Below are positions 23,068 to 34,230 of a stretch of DNA of 64,000 bases, one piece after another (position 1 is the first letter of the stretch; every line of letters begins with the position of its first letter). Below the pieces are notes generated by a model that saw nothing but the letters and a program-made list of their open reading frames with translations, was not told the origin of the DNA and searched no databases. Made by a program: the position numbers and the translations under genes. The DNA lies in contig PCDI01000008.1 of assembly GCA_002778195.1 (NCBI GenBank), positions 1,305,154 through 1,369,153 on the forward strand, written 5' to 3'. The DNA comes from Raffaelea ambrosiae. Lineage: Eukaryota > Ascomycota > Sordariomycetes > Ophiostomatales > Ophiostomataceae.

Positions 23068-26000
23068 GGGGATGGAGATTACTTACGAGGGAGAAAGGGG
23101 AATAATTCACTGTTCTGTTTACGGTTTCACGATCATAATTTGTTCACTTCTGCATATGCATTTTAGCAGCAAACTTTTTGGGTGGAGAAGACCATGCAAC
23201 GGGCTGGAAATTGGAAATCAAAGCAATTGCTATTCACAACAATATTTTTTTTTTTTTGCCTGAAGCTTACTGACTCGCTATGCACCTTTGCGGAACGCTG
23301 TTCACAATCATGGGATAGCACGCCCACAGTTGATAGGAAACAGACTACCCCGAGGCAGCCGAGTCTCGTCAAATTATCCAGGATATCAAAGAGGGTCCAG
23401 TACACCATGCCACAAGAACCGCAACAGAATGAATGCAACCAAACAATCAAACAAACGGCGCTGTTGCTACGCCTTTCAGACCGCGGTCAACAAGATCCAG
23501 GACCAAAGTCTATGACCGATTCCATGGCCCTGTATTCCGATGATACCCAGTACTTCCCTTTGACTCCTCTGGAGCATCTCTCCAGTGTATGCTACTTCTC
23601 TGATGTGTTCAGATCGGCATCCCGATGCTATCCATGCAATTATTCTGTCGTATGATCTTTCCAGTCGCATGTACCCTGTCATGTATCCCAGTACGTGTAG
23701 ATCCTTCCTGATACTTTCCAGTACTTTCTCCTCCTCTTCCGGGCCTGGTGTCCAGTTCATGTACACAGTTTGTACGTATCCTATCCTGAACTCTCCAGTA
23801 CTTTCGGTACTTGTAATGTTTCTCCCCTCAAGCTCCCCTAGTCTTCCCCCCCGTCATAGAAGCGGAGCCAACAGCAGTACCCTCCTTTGTGGCCATCCCC
23901 CGCATGGCCACCCATCATGCCACAGGGCTGAATTGCTGACGGTTGTCGACGGGATGTTGGCGGCGAGGCCAGTGTCAAAATTGTAGTTGATGGACTGGTA
24001 GAGGTGATGGCGGCAGTGATGGAGACCAGGATTGGTTTGCGAGCCAACGCGGAGGGAGATCGGTGACATTGTTGTTGGCCTTGGGGGTAATCTTCTTTAG
24101 GAGGGGATAATATTGGAAAGCTCTGATCGTAGGGCAGACGATGATCTTGTTGATCTCGTCGATCTTGTCGTGGAAGTGGGTTGCAGTTCCGGTGTCTGCC
24201 TGTGCGGTGCCGTCTTTTCGAGTGATGTTGAATCTCCGATTGAATGTTCTGCTGTCCTCCATCATTGTGTCCCTCCTGTTGTCACTCTCGTGTGCCTCAT
24301 GTACATCGTGTCTTTCCTCTGTCTCCCTTTGATCTTGTTTCTCCGGTTTGTCTTTCTCCCTCCTGTTGTTGCTTTTCCAATGATCTCCCTCGTCTCGTGT
24401 TTCTCTGCTTATCTTCCTCCCCCTCCCTCTTCTTTCTCTCTTCTCCCTGTTGTTGTCCAGCTCCTAGATTCTCCTCGGAAATCCGAAGTTCAGTCCACTC
24501 CTTGATGACTCCTGTCCTGGTAAATAATCCGATGTCATCGCTTGCAAAGGTGGACTGCGTCATATAGCGTGAGACAGGGTGGGCCGTGATGATGGCTATG
24601 ATTGAGGAAGTCTATTTTTTGCTTCTGTGGGGGTAGTTGCTACTGTGGAATCGTTTTGGCTTCTCTGTGTGATTCCTATGGCTGTGGCATTGCTGGCACT
24701 TCCCTACGATAGCCACAAAGATAATCCCAAAGACGCAGTGAGCGAAGCAGAGGCGGTGCTGGCCCGCCAGTCATCTAATCTGGCTCTCGTTTCCCACGGG
24801 ACATCACTTACGTTTGGGAAGCGGATCCGGCGGGGAGGGGGGGTCTTGTTGCCATTGTGTGATTGTAACGCTCTTCTTTTCATGGGGGATTCTTCATATT
24901 ATTCCATCACTGACTTGTCGACAACGAGCCAAAAGACGGTGTTTCTGACACGTGGGAGCGGACTGTGCCTGGGGGGGGAGGGGGCAAGGAAAAAACAAGG
25001 TGGGCCGGTGGGTGAAAAAAAGTTGCTACATTGTCGAAGCGTTGGAGATGGTCATCGTCGTGGTTGACACGGTGCAGACGTTGACCAATGGGAGCTGACG
25101 AAGAGGAGGTAGAGACGGGGAGGAGATGGAGGAGAAGAGGAGGAGAGTCAGAAGGCCAGAAGGTCAAAGTGATCTAGATAGTTTCCAGGACGGACGAGAG
25201 GGAGGTGTCGAGGGAGACAGCATAGGCTGACTACGCCCATGATTGTAGTCGGGAACTGATGGGGTGCCCTTCCAGACAACGCGGGAAATGTCAGACGAGA
25301 AAGATGGAGTTGGAAGGATAGACAGGTGGGCATAGAGAAAGGACAGACAAGAAGAGAGAAGAGAAGAAAAAAAAAGATGTAAAACTTTAAAGAAAATCCT
25401 GAAAATAACACAGTAAAATAGACACATTATTGAATATAGCTGAAAATAATCAAAAACACCACCACAAAAAAGCACACGAAACAAACCACCTCCGACCATG
25501 GTCAAGCACAGAAGGTGACCACCCACAGCCAGCGAGGCTGGACATTTGAAGAGTGACACTGTCGCTGGTTCCATTCTTTCAATCCTCCTCCTTTCTTTCC
25601 ACCCCGACCTATCTCCTTCGTCACCACTTCCCCCTGGGAGCATCCTCAACAGCAAATGAGCTGACACGTTGCCACAAATCAGTACCTACTCACACTCGAA
25701 ACTCGACGACCATGAAAAGGCCTACTCCCTACGAGAACGCACTGTGTGGTTCCGGAGCAAAAAACCGTATGCGCGACAAGAGTAAGCCTGGTCAACCACA
25801 AATCAGCCAAACCAACCGGTAGCATTTCCTTCTCGAACAAGACCATGGGCAAAAAAAAAGAATATAACTAAGATACAGAATAAGAGATGATGATGAACAA
25901 CAACAGGAAGCACAGAACAGAATCGAACAACAAAGGCGGGAAAAAGAAAGCTGGGAGATGGCGAAAAGACGGCCATCGGGGAAGGCAAAGGAAGGAAAGG

Positions 26001-26312
26001 ACAAAATCGATTACTAGCATCCCTCAGACATCTTCCAGAACCAAAATCCAAGGCGCAACACTGCAAACAACAACGCTAAACCCGCATCGGACGCCGCAAA
26101 GCAACTGCCACTCCCGAAACAGACTCGATCATCCTGACAGACCTTTGGAGAAAATCAGGCAAATGTCGACGTCTCCCTTAGAAAACACCCACACAACCGC
26201 ACGCCCACACTGCACGAGCCCTGACAGCCTGCAGATCCGAATGTCCCACAATACCTCCCTAGACGTAGCCGGCAATTTGTTTTGTTCTTCTTCCCAAGCT
26301 CGATGATCAGCT

Positions 26313-26342
26313 CAATGCTGCCCCAGGTTTGGGGCAGCATTG
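26313..26342. repeat. Perfect 13-bp inverted repeat with 4-nt loop
   Basis: CAATGCTGCCCCA and its exact complement flank the loop GGTT. The GC-rich stem would fold stably as RNA from either strand or as a DNA cruciform. No gene borders it closely. Confidence 0.85.
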
Positions 26343-26628
26343 ACCAGACACAGGGAGGGGAGGAGAATACGAGACAAGGCAGCTTGGGTAATATCGCTTG
26401 GACAAGGACTACAATTCAAAGACAGTACCAGTGAACAATTCTTGAGTTGACACGTGCACGAAACCCGTAGATGGTGGGCTGTGCAAAGCACAACGGGACT
26501 TTTCTTTGTCGCATCTCCAGATGTGAACAGGAAGGGACACTAGCACACAGCTGTGTCTTGAGAACAAAGACACATATTTTTTCTCTTTGAGACACAGTCT
26601 GCATCCAGATCTACTGTAAACAAGCTCC

Positions 26629-26660
26629 AAAAAAAAAAAGGGGGGGGGGGGGGGGGGGGG
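26629..26660. repeat. A11-G21 homopolymer tract
   Basis: Eleven A followed by twenty-one G. The run length is likely to be uncertain in the assembly; G-quadruplex formation is possible. Confidence 0.85.
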
Positions 26661-26882
26661 ATATTCTTGTCCTCCATTCGAAGCACCTCTTCTCTGTGTT
26701 GCTCGCGACTCTCGATGCAATAGTTTGTCATTAGTTAGCTGCTCTGTAAATCACGTGAACATATGCTAACACTGTATATCTCAATAAGTAAATGTCCCTT
26801 CTTTTCCAGTTCTGAGTTGGGAAATCACGAAATCAAGAGCAACACTAACATACAGTATCAGACGACTCCCCCCGACTCTTGC

Positions 26883-29800
26883 TTAACCCCCTGCCACGAA
26901 GACCTCCTCTACCCACCGCGACCCCAGCTCCTCCCGAATGTCCCGCACACCCACGGCGGCCGCCACGTTGAGCGCGAACTCGTCTGCGGCCGCCTTGGAT
27001 GCGCACACAAACACGTGCGCGCCCTCGTAGAGGATCTTTTGACGAAGACGCTGGCAGATGTATCTGGGTGCGTAAGGGATGACGGGGGTTTGTGCGACGG
27101 TGGTAGGAGCGTCCAAGGCAGGCAAGGATTCAGGGGTTCGCGAGGAAGTGTCTGCATCCGTAGTGGCTGTGGCGGGAATCACGGCCGTGTTGTCCACAGC
27201 CTTGTCGTCGTCGTCGACTTCCCTGCCTTTCCCTTTCACATCAGCTGGCATCGTGTCAGCTTCCTTGCCTTTCCCTTTCACGTCGATACCTCTGTCCGCA
27301 TCTGCATCTGCATCCGTTTCTTTCACTTCAGCTTCCTTCTCTTGCACGTCAATTTCTCTGCCCTCGTCGACTTCCTCGTCCTCATCAACTTCCTCGTCCT
27401 CATCAACGTCCTCGTCCTCATCAACTTCCTCGTCCTCGTCGACTTCATCGAACCAATCAACATCCTCGTAGTCATCGTCGTCCTCATCAGTCTCCGTGAC
27501 CACATCAACAACTACCTCCTCTTCCACGTCAACTTCCTCGGTCACTTCAATCCCCGTCCACTTCGCATCCTCCTTATCAAACACGCGGTCCTGCGCACGG
27601 ATCTTTTGCAGATTGCTCGGCGTCAACACCAGCTTGTCAATCAAACCCATGGACATGGCATCGTGAACAGAATCCATGACCATGCCTCTGTCCTCAGGCT
27701 TGAACCCCGCAAAAATGGTAATGGGACTGGGTTTGCCGTTGTGACCGTGCTGATCGTGCTGCTTGTCGTGGCTCACCTTCTCCTTCCACGCCTTCCGGGC
27801 CCGCTTGGTCTTCTTGCCGTGCTTGGTCACCTTCTTGTCCGGCGTGGCCAGCGCCACGCGCGCCTGCAGCAGCCCCCGTAGAGGCGCCATCCCGGATCCA
27901 ATCACAAAGGCAATCAGCGGCACCGTCGTCAGCTGGGCCAGGTCCTCGCCAGGGCCGCGGCGGAGACGTGCGTACAGTGACGTCGTGCCCGGCGTAGCCC
28001 GTGCCAAGAAGTCATCCGAGAACTGCCCGCCCAGACGCCTCTGCACCACCAGGTCCACAGTCTTGGCCGGGTCGCGGCCGTCTGGGCGCTGGACAGTCAG
28101 GGGGGACGACGCCGTCGAGTAGGTGCGTGGGCGGCGGTACGGGAGAGCCGCCAGGAAGCGGACCAGCGTGTGGTTGGACGGCCCCTGGATGTGCTGGTAC
28201 CAGCAGGGGGGCAGCTGCACCTGGGACGCACGGTGGACAGGAGAGAACACAGGCGAAAGGCTCAGAGACGAGCGGCTGGAACGAGAAGAAGAACCCGAAG
28301 AGGGAGAGGAACGGCCAGAAGCAGTGCCCACAGCGGAGGGGGCAGCACCACATGTGTCCGCGGACACCCCAAAGAGCTCGCCCACACTCAGCTTCAGCAA
28401 CTTTCTTGCCTGCTTGGGCGTCAGCCCCAGGTTGGTGTGGCCAATCTCCCGGACCCAGCCGAGACTGCAGAGCGGCCGGCTGAGATCGACCAGAGACACG
28501 AGCTGGCGCACTGTGGCCGTGCGGCTCGACTTTTGGGCGTTGCCGTAGCCAGTGCTGCCGTGGCCCAGGACCACTGTTTCGTCGCCACTGAGGTGCATCG
28601 CCTTCAAGAGAGCGTTGGTCTCGGCGTCCGGCAGCGGCACAAACACGTCCATGTGGCCCATGTGGTTGTAGGGGTGGTCGGCCGAGACAGCCCGGCGGAC
28701 GTCGAAAGAGACGCACCGGATGGCCGGCGAGGAAGAAGGGACAGAGTGGTCCGAGAGGTCAGGGCCGCCAGCAGGGCCCAGAAACTTTGCCACGGCGTCC
28801 AAAGACGGGATCTGCAGCCGCAGCGAGGCAATCTCCTCGTCCCGCGTCATCACATGCGACTTGGCCTTCTTCTTCTCCATCTTGTCCGCCCTGTCGGCCG
28901 TCTTCGTCTTCTGGCCTCCAGAAACAGCCACCAGCGTCTCGTGGATCATGTCCATCCACCGCCCAAACTGCTGCCAGGGCGGATCCTCGCGGGCCGTGTC
29001 GCCCTCCTCCAGCGGCAGGCCTCTGGTCAGCCCGCGGTCCTGCAGAGCCGCGTCCACCTGCAGCGCGCCGCCGTTGAAGTTGTCTCCATACGTCGTGTTG
29101 CCGTTGCCAAACACGGCAAACGAGACGCTGCGGATGGCACTGCCCCTCCTGGTCATCAGGCCGGACGGCCCGGTCGGCATGCCGCTGTTGCCCGTGTTAT
29201 CCTTCATCTCGCTCTTGTCTGTCTTCTTCTTCAGAATGGACCGTCCGTTGATGGGCACGTCGCCCCGGCCGGCGCTGCTGGCCACCACCAGCACCAGATC
29301 GCCCGGGTGCAGGCTGCCCTGGTCGAACGAGTTGAGAGCAGCCGGGGGCAGCACGCGGAACTCGGACGACATATCCTCCGAGCCCAGCGAGCACTGCGAG
29401 TTCTGGGAGGCGACCGAGACGATCGAATCCCAGTGGGCGGTGCCAGAGTGGCAGTGGTCATCGCCGCACAGCCACGTCCGCAGGTTGCGCTCCAGCCGGA
29501 GAGCCAGGCGCTGGGCAGTCGCGCCGGCGCTGCAGAAGAAGATATAGGCGGTGCGGCCCGGGAACATGTCGATGCCCTCGTCGACGGGAGTGAGGGGAGC
29601 AGCCGGTGCCGTGGCGGTGGCAAGTGTGGCCTCCATGGCAGCAGTGGCAGCAGTGGCAGCAGTGGCAGCAGTGGCAGCAGTGGCAGCAGTGGCAGCAGTG
29701 GCAGCAACGGCATCACTGGCAAAAGTAGTGGCAGCAGCGGAAGGAGCGGCGGCGGCCACGATCTGTCCGCTGCGAGTGTCCTGCTCGTTGTCGACCTCCA

Positions 29801-32006
29801 TCAGCGCTCGCGTCGTCTGTCTTTTGAACATGAACCACCTGTCCATGGTCTTGAGATGCTGCCGGAAAATGCCCGGAAACGGCTGGTAGTTCGGAGAGCC
29901 GCCGCGGTGCCAGAGCGGCCCGATGCTGCCGAGGGCCGGCATGAGCCAGAACATGTCCGACGGCAGGCGATACCCAAACGTTTTCAGGTGCCAGTCGTCA
30001 AACGCCATAAACATCTCGCACGCCGTCAGCGTGTCGGTCATGCGCACCCCGGCCGCCTTGAAGGAACTGTACACCGCGCGACACAGCTCCGCCTGCGCAA
30101 CGCACTGTACGGCCTGCTTGTGGTACAGAGGCAGGTCGTCCCAGTCGTAGGTCCCCAGCAGGGGCAGCAGCCCCAGTGCCACGGCCACGCTGTGCAGCAT
30201 GTTGTACCGCCAAGGGTCCACCAGGTTGCGCAGCCCGATCTCGGTGTCCAGGAACCAGCCCGCAAACGGCGCGCCCGGGTACTCGATCCCGCCAATGCTG
30301 AACCCCAGCCGCGCCAGCGCCGGGATGGTGACCCAGCGCATCCCGAGTCGGTTGAACGCCAGCTGCCTTTCCCGGTAGGCGCATGCTTTTGCCGATGTGT
30401 CGTCCGGCTCGTACATGTCCGGCAGGAGGATCGGCACCGGCGGAAACAGGCTCTCGGGCACAGGCGTGATGGCGGGAAGGTCGCCCTCGGCCTGCGTGAC
30501 AATCGGCAGGAGATCAAATGCCGTCCGGATTTCAGGCGGCTCCCAGCCGAGTTGGATGATGTGTTTGGTGGTTTGGAGGTTGGCCGGGTCACCAAGGATG
30601 CTTCCATCGGGCAGCTCGTACTGCAGAGCCGTCAGCATTGACTACCCCCCCACCCCCCCCTTTCCCCATCTCTTCTTCTTATCTTTCTCCTCTGTTCCCG
30701 GGAAACTTACAGCAGCAAAGCCCAAAAGCTGTTCGTTCCAGATCTGAGGGCCAACGGTGCCCGGCTCGCGCGGAGGGAACACAAAGGCTGTCACACACGT
30801 CAGCTTGAGAAGAAAAAGGAAAAGAAGAAGAAGAAGAAGAAGAAGAGAAACCACAAAAAATCAAACAAGAACAAAGAAGACACAAGTCTTTCACGTACCA
30901 CTCGGCTGGATGTCGCCGTCGTTGTAGCACTCGTACAGTGCGGCGACCAGTTCCCTGCCCATCCCAAGGCTGTCGTTCACGTGACGGAGGTCGTACAATC
31001 TGGATTTTTTTGGTTAGCAAGGCCGAGACCAACACCAAGGGATGGAAACGAAACAACTCAGACCAACACCAAGGGATGGAAACGAGACAACTCACTTCAA
31101 CGAGGCATGCTCGCTCCGCATGATGCACTTTCGCGCGTGCTTCCACGCCTGCCGCAAGCCAAACTCGAGCTCCTTGAAGGAGTGCTTGTACATGCCCAGC
31201 GGCGCCTTCGCGTCGGTGCGGATCTCCGTGATAATCTCCTTGGTCCGCGTCGCCACCTCGTCCTTGTTCATGTACACCCCATTCCCCTCCCGAACCGCCT
31301 GATGCACAAAGTCGATTGCGTGCTCCTCGATCTGGTCGAGATCAATCTCTTCACGCAAGAACTCCTCTTGCAATTGTTGTTGCCGCTCCACCCGCCGGAC
31401 AACCTTTCCACGCAGGGCTTGCTTGCCCAGCTCTTCCAAGTGCTTCTTCATCCATGACTTGTACGTTTTCCATTCGACCTGAAGAACGTGTCTAGAAACT
31501 CCGTCCTTCGGAGCCTCCTGATAAAGCCTGCGCAGCTTGCCCCCCCCCTTCTTGCCCTTCGCCTTGCCCAGCAGCACCGTCCGTCGCTTCGCCTTTGTCA
31601 TCACCTTCTTGTACTTCACCATTGTGCCCTTCGTCATTGTGTGATTTACCTTTTTGCCTTTTGTCTCTTCCCCCGCCTTCTTGTCCTTCGTCTTTGGCAT
31701 CTTCTTGAACCCGACCCGCGGTTCGTCCGTGTGTACCATGCGGGAGCTTTGGCAGTGCGTACCCGTGCAACCGGTAGAAGCCATCACGGGGTAAGCCTCG
31801 TCAATTCGTCGAAACTCCTCCAGAACTGGCGGCGCTCCAATCGTTCGGTAGGAGGGGACGAAGGGGCACGTACTACCGGCACCTGCTGGGCGGGGGTATG
31901 CAGTTCTTCCGAATCCGTTTGCTGCGGAGAGAAGGAAGGAGTTTCCCGGTCGATCCCCTTCGGAACGGGAGCCTCGCTCTTCTCTGGTGTGTTTCTGGGA
32001 CGGCAT
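26883..32006 (-). CDS. Nitric oxide synthase-like heme-flavoprotein
   Basis: Predicted to turn L-arginine into citrulline and NO with NADPH, if active. Proposed exons (minus): 32006-31096, 30999-30899, 30787-30711, 30620-26883; 1608 residues, all joins in frame. N terminus carries a CX4C (Cys80, Cys85), as in the NOS dimer zinc site. The heme region has AWKHARKCIMR (Cys294 as thiolate ligand, matching ARRCIGR of NOS), then WNEQLLGFAAYELPDGS, GDPAN, LGWEPP, LGMRW and GWFLDTEIG with the arginine-binding Glu. A flavodoxin-like FMN domain (RTAYIFFCSAGATA; SFAVFGNGNTTYGD), an FAD domain (RPRTYSTASSP) and an NADPH-binding half (VIGSGMAPLRGLLQAR) follow. Oddities: Ala/Thr repeat where animal NOS binds calmodulin, a Lys-rich N-terminal insert and an acidic insert of about 170 residues in the NADPH domain. 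The ATG at 30638 is not the start; it lies in intron 3. A plain P450 reductase is excluded by the heme half. Confidence 0.85.
27355..27465 (-). repeat. 18-bp repeats coding an acidic stretch in the NOS-like gene
   Basis: About five copies of a unit coding D-E-D-E-E-V lie inside the reductase half. They form the core of an acidic insert between two parts of the NADPH-binding domain. Confidence 0.8.
29637..29706 (-). repeat. 9-bp tandem repeat coding Ala-Ala-Thr in the NOS-like linker
   Basis: On the plus strand GGCAGCAGT is repeated about eight times. It encodes repeated A-A-T between the heme and FMN domains and keeps the reading frame. Confidence 0.9.
31027..31094. repeat. 34-bp duplication in intron 1 of the NOS-like gene
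   Basis: Two adjacent 34-bp copies differ at two bases. The second copy ends inside the 5' splice site, so the TGAGTT of the donor is present twice. Confidence 0.85.
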
Positions 32007-34230
32007 CTTGACATTACGTCGAGGCGTCCGAGTGCGAGGGTATAGAGACGTCAAAAGAGAGGAAGAGAAGATATAAAAGAAAAGCAGGAAAAAATTTAAA
32101 AAGCAGGAAAAGAAGAAAAGAAGAAAAGAAGAAACTGCGAGGAAGATGGAATAAAATGGGGGGAAGCAAGAAAAAGATTCAACAAGGTTGTCACTCAATA
32201 AGATGAGACGTGGCCGAAAGGTATCAATCAATTGAAGTGATGTAAAATCGTGATGCGGTGTTACAATCCCAAGGATCTGCATTGGCACGTCCCCAACTCA
32301 TATATGATCCTTCTTCTGGACCTCTATCTAGCCTCTGTCGAAGCGCGGTGATTTCTACAAGCCTTCCAACCGCCAAACGATTGTGTTACTGAGATTTCCA
32401 TTCACTTTATCGTGGCACTCTAGTCAAGTATTAGTGGCACCATAGCAAGTCCCAAGGTAATAGTGGCACTATAGCGTGGCACTCTAGTCAAATAATAGTG
32501 ACACTATCAACTCCCAAAATAAAAATAAAAAGATACAAGATACAAGATACAAGATACATCCAGACACAATCGAGATGTGATCAAGATGCAAAGTGCGCAT
32601 TTCACGGACTCTAAATTTTCTAACGCACTTCATCCCTCCTATCATAACTCCCTTCAGCCCCAAGTAGCTTCCCGTTGCGTCTTCCCTCTACGAGTACACC
32701 TATACTTCCATTCTCCGTCTAGCTTGTTTGGGCCCTTGCTCTTGCTCGATTCTTCTCCTTGCATGGAGAGGGGGGACGAGACTGTGCTTCCTTCCAAACG
32801 GCTGAAATCTGGAAGATACCCTTGTCGTAGGACAAACCCTCCAAATTCTAAACCCACCCTTCCACCCCTCCCAAACATCCCATCTTCTTTGCTTCTCCAG
32901 CCTGCCTTCGATTAACGGTGAACAGCAAACAGCGAACAGTGAACAGTAACCGTGCATGGACCGAAAACCTCGACAGAGTCAAATGATGCCTCAAAAGGAA
33001 AGGAGCAAAACGGAGGCAACGAGGAGACAGTTGCACGTCGTGACTCATTACACGTCGTTACTCACTCCTCTGTGTCTGTTGCTTCTTGTTTTGCATACGA
33101 TACTCTAGCTGTCTACTAAGACGGCTACGGAGGTGACCTGGTGCTTTTGGACTCTCGTTACGGAAGCCGATGAAGGGATGTGCTCGTGAGATGATGTGAT
33201 GCCATGGAAACTTCCGCTCTGGTAGCTGACAATGGGTGGAAGTAGAGAAAATGAAGAGACGATGTATTCACTGGTCCAGCCCAACGACCATAGCACTCTG
33301 GAACCAACGTTTTGGGGTGTTCTGACCCCGGAGAGAACACTGTTCTTGGTGGCATTCAGTCTCCCAGGAGAGCACTGTTCCTTGGGGGCCAATCCTTACT
33401 CACGATCAGCAGTCTTATGACGAGGATCTGAAGCTACATTCCAACATCCTTCGCTTAAGAAGGCAAATGACTGGACGATGCCTTCCTTATCCCTCCTTGT
33501 TGGAACATGCTGGAGACGAGCAAGAAGCATCATATGGTCTCTCATTTCTCAAGTGCAGGCCAGGGATCATTGTAAGCAACAGAAAACAGCGACCTGCTTC
33601 TCTTTCGACAGTTGCTACGAGGTCCTGCAGAAAGCCTGACCCATGATCCTTCTTTCTTTCTCCATGCACACTGTTCTTCTCTCTCTGATGATCAAATGGC
33701 AGTTGCCTATCAAGAAGCACAGTTCGCATGTTCAGACAACCCTTTGAGGGAAGTAGACCATGGATCTTATTGGACCGTTGCTGGCTCCACAACCACACAC
33801 ACTTTTGTTGTAAGTCGCCAACTGTCCCAGCCAAGTCCGGTCACTACGATCGGCAGGGATGCTTGTTTCTCCCAATGTGTTTGACGTGCGTTACTGGGGC
33901 ACTCTGTGTCAACCTGCCAGTCAGTCAGTCTTTCCGTCTTCTTCTTCGTCTTCTTTCGGCTAATTCTTTTGTTCCCTCCCAAGGGATGCCGTCAAAAATA
34001 GAGGAGCCAACAGAGAAGACCTTGGCTTTGCAAGTGCACCTTACTACAGAGACTATCCAGTTTAAGCAATGCGATTATTCGAGCAAGATCTCGTCCGTGA
34101 CTGACCAAGAAAGGACCCTGTCTGAACAGCGGTGGAGGGGGGCTGTTCTTCTCCAGGACCAAACTATTTCCCCCATCTTCCAACCTCTTTTCCACTCCTT
34201 CATCGCCCTCTCCTCGGTAGTCATTGGTAT
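32007..34230. other. Intergenic: NOS-like promoter and repeats
   Basis: Just upstream of the NOS-like start (32040-32180) the minus strand is pyrimidine-rich, as in fungal leaders. Further out lie a diverged 50-bp direct repeat and a GATACAA tandem repeat (32411-32557). No frame in 32.3-34.2 kb is convincing. Confidence 0.5.
32411..32557. repeat. Diverged 50-bp direct repeat plus GATACAA tandem array
   Basis: 32411-32460 and 32475-32522 share the start CGTGGCACTCTAGTCAA and the same layout with substitutions. Four copies of GATACAA or near variants follow. Confidence 0.75.

Larger units (their letters stand above)
23068..26882. other. Intergenic between laccase and the NOS-like gene
   Basis: No frame here has family support. 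A protein-like minus-strand patch lies at 23.85-24.55 kb but shifts frame several times. The region also holds a perfect hairpin (26313-26342) and an A11-G21 homopolymer (26629-26660). The last few hundred bases are the 3' side of the NOS-like gene. Confidence 0.45.

Noticed and set aside
30621..30638. ATG at 30638 as start of the NOS-like protein
   Set aside because: It lies in intron 3; the acceptor CTGCAG just after it rebuilds the conserved sequence before PDGS-x-LGDPAN.
28170..30641. 823-codon plus frame opposite the NOS-like gene
   Set aside because: Rich in Arg, His and Val with no domain; it mirrors the codon bias of the minus-strand coding exon.
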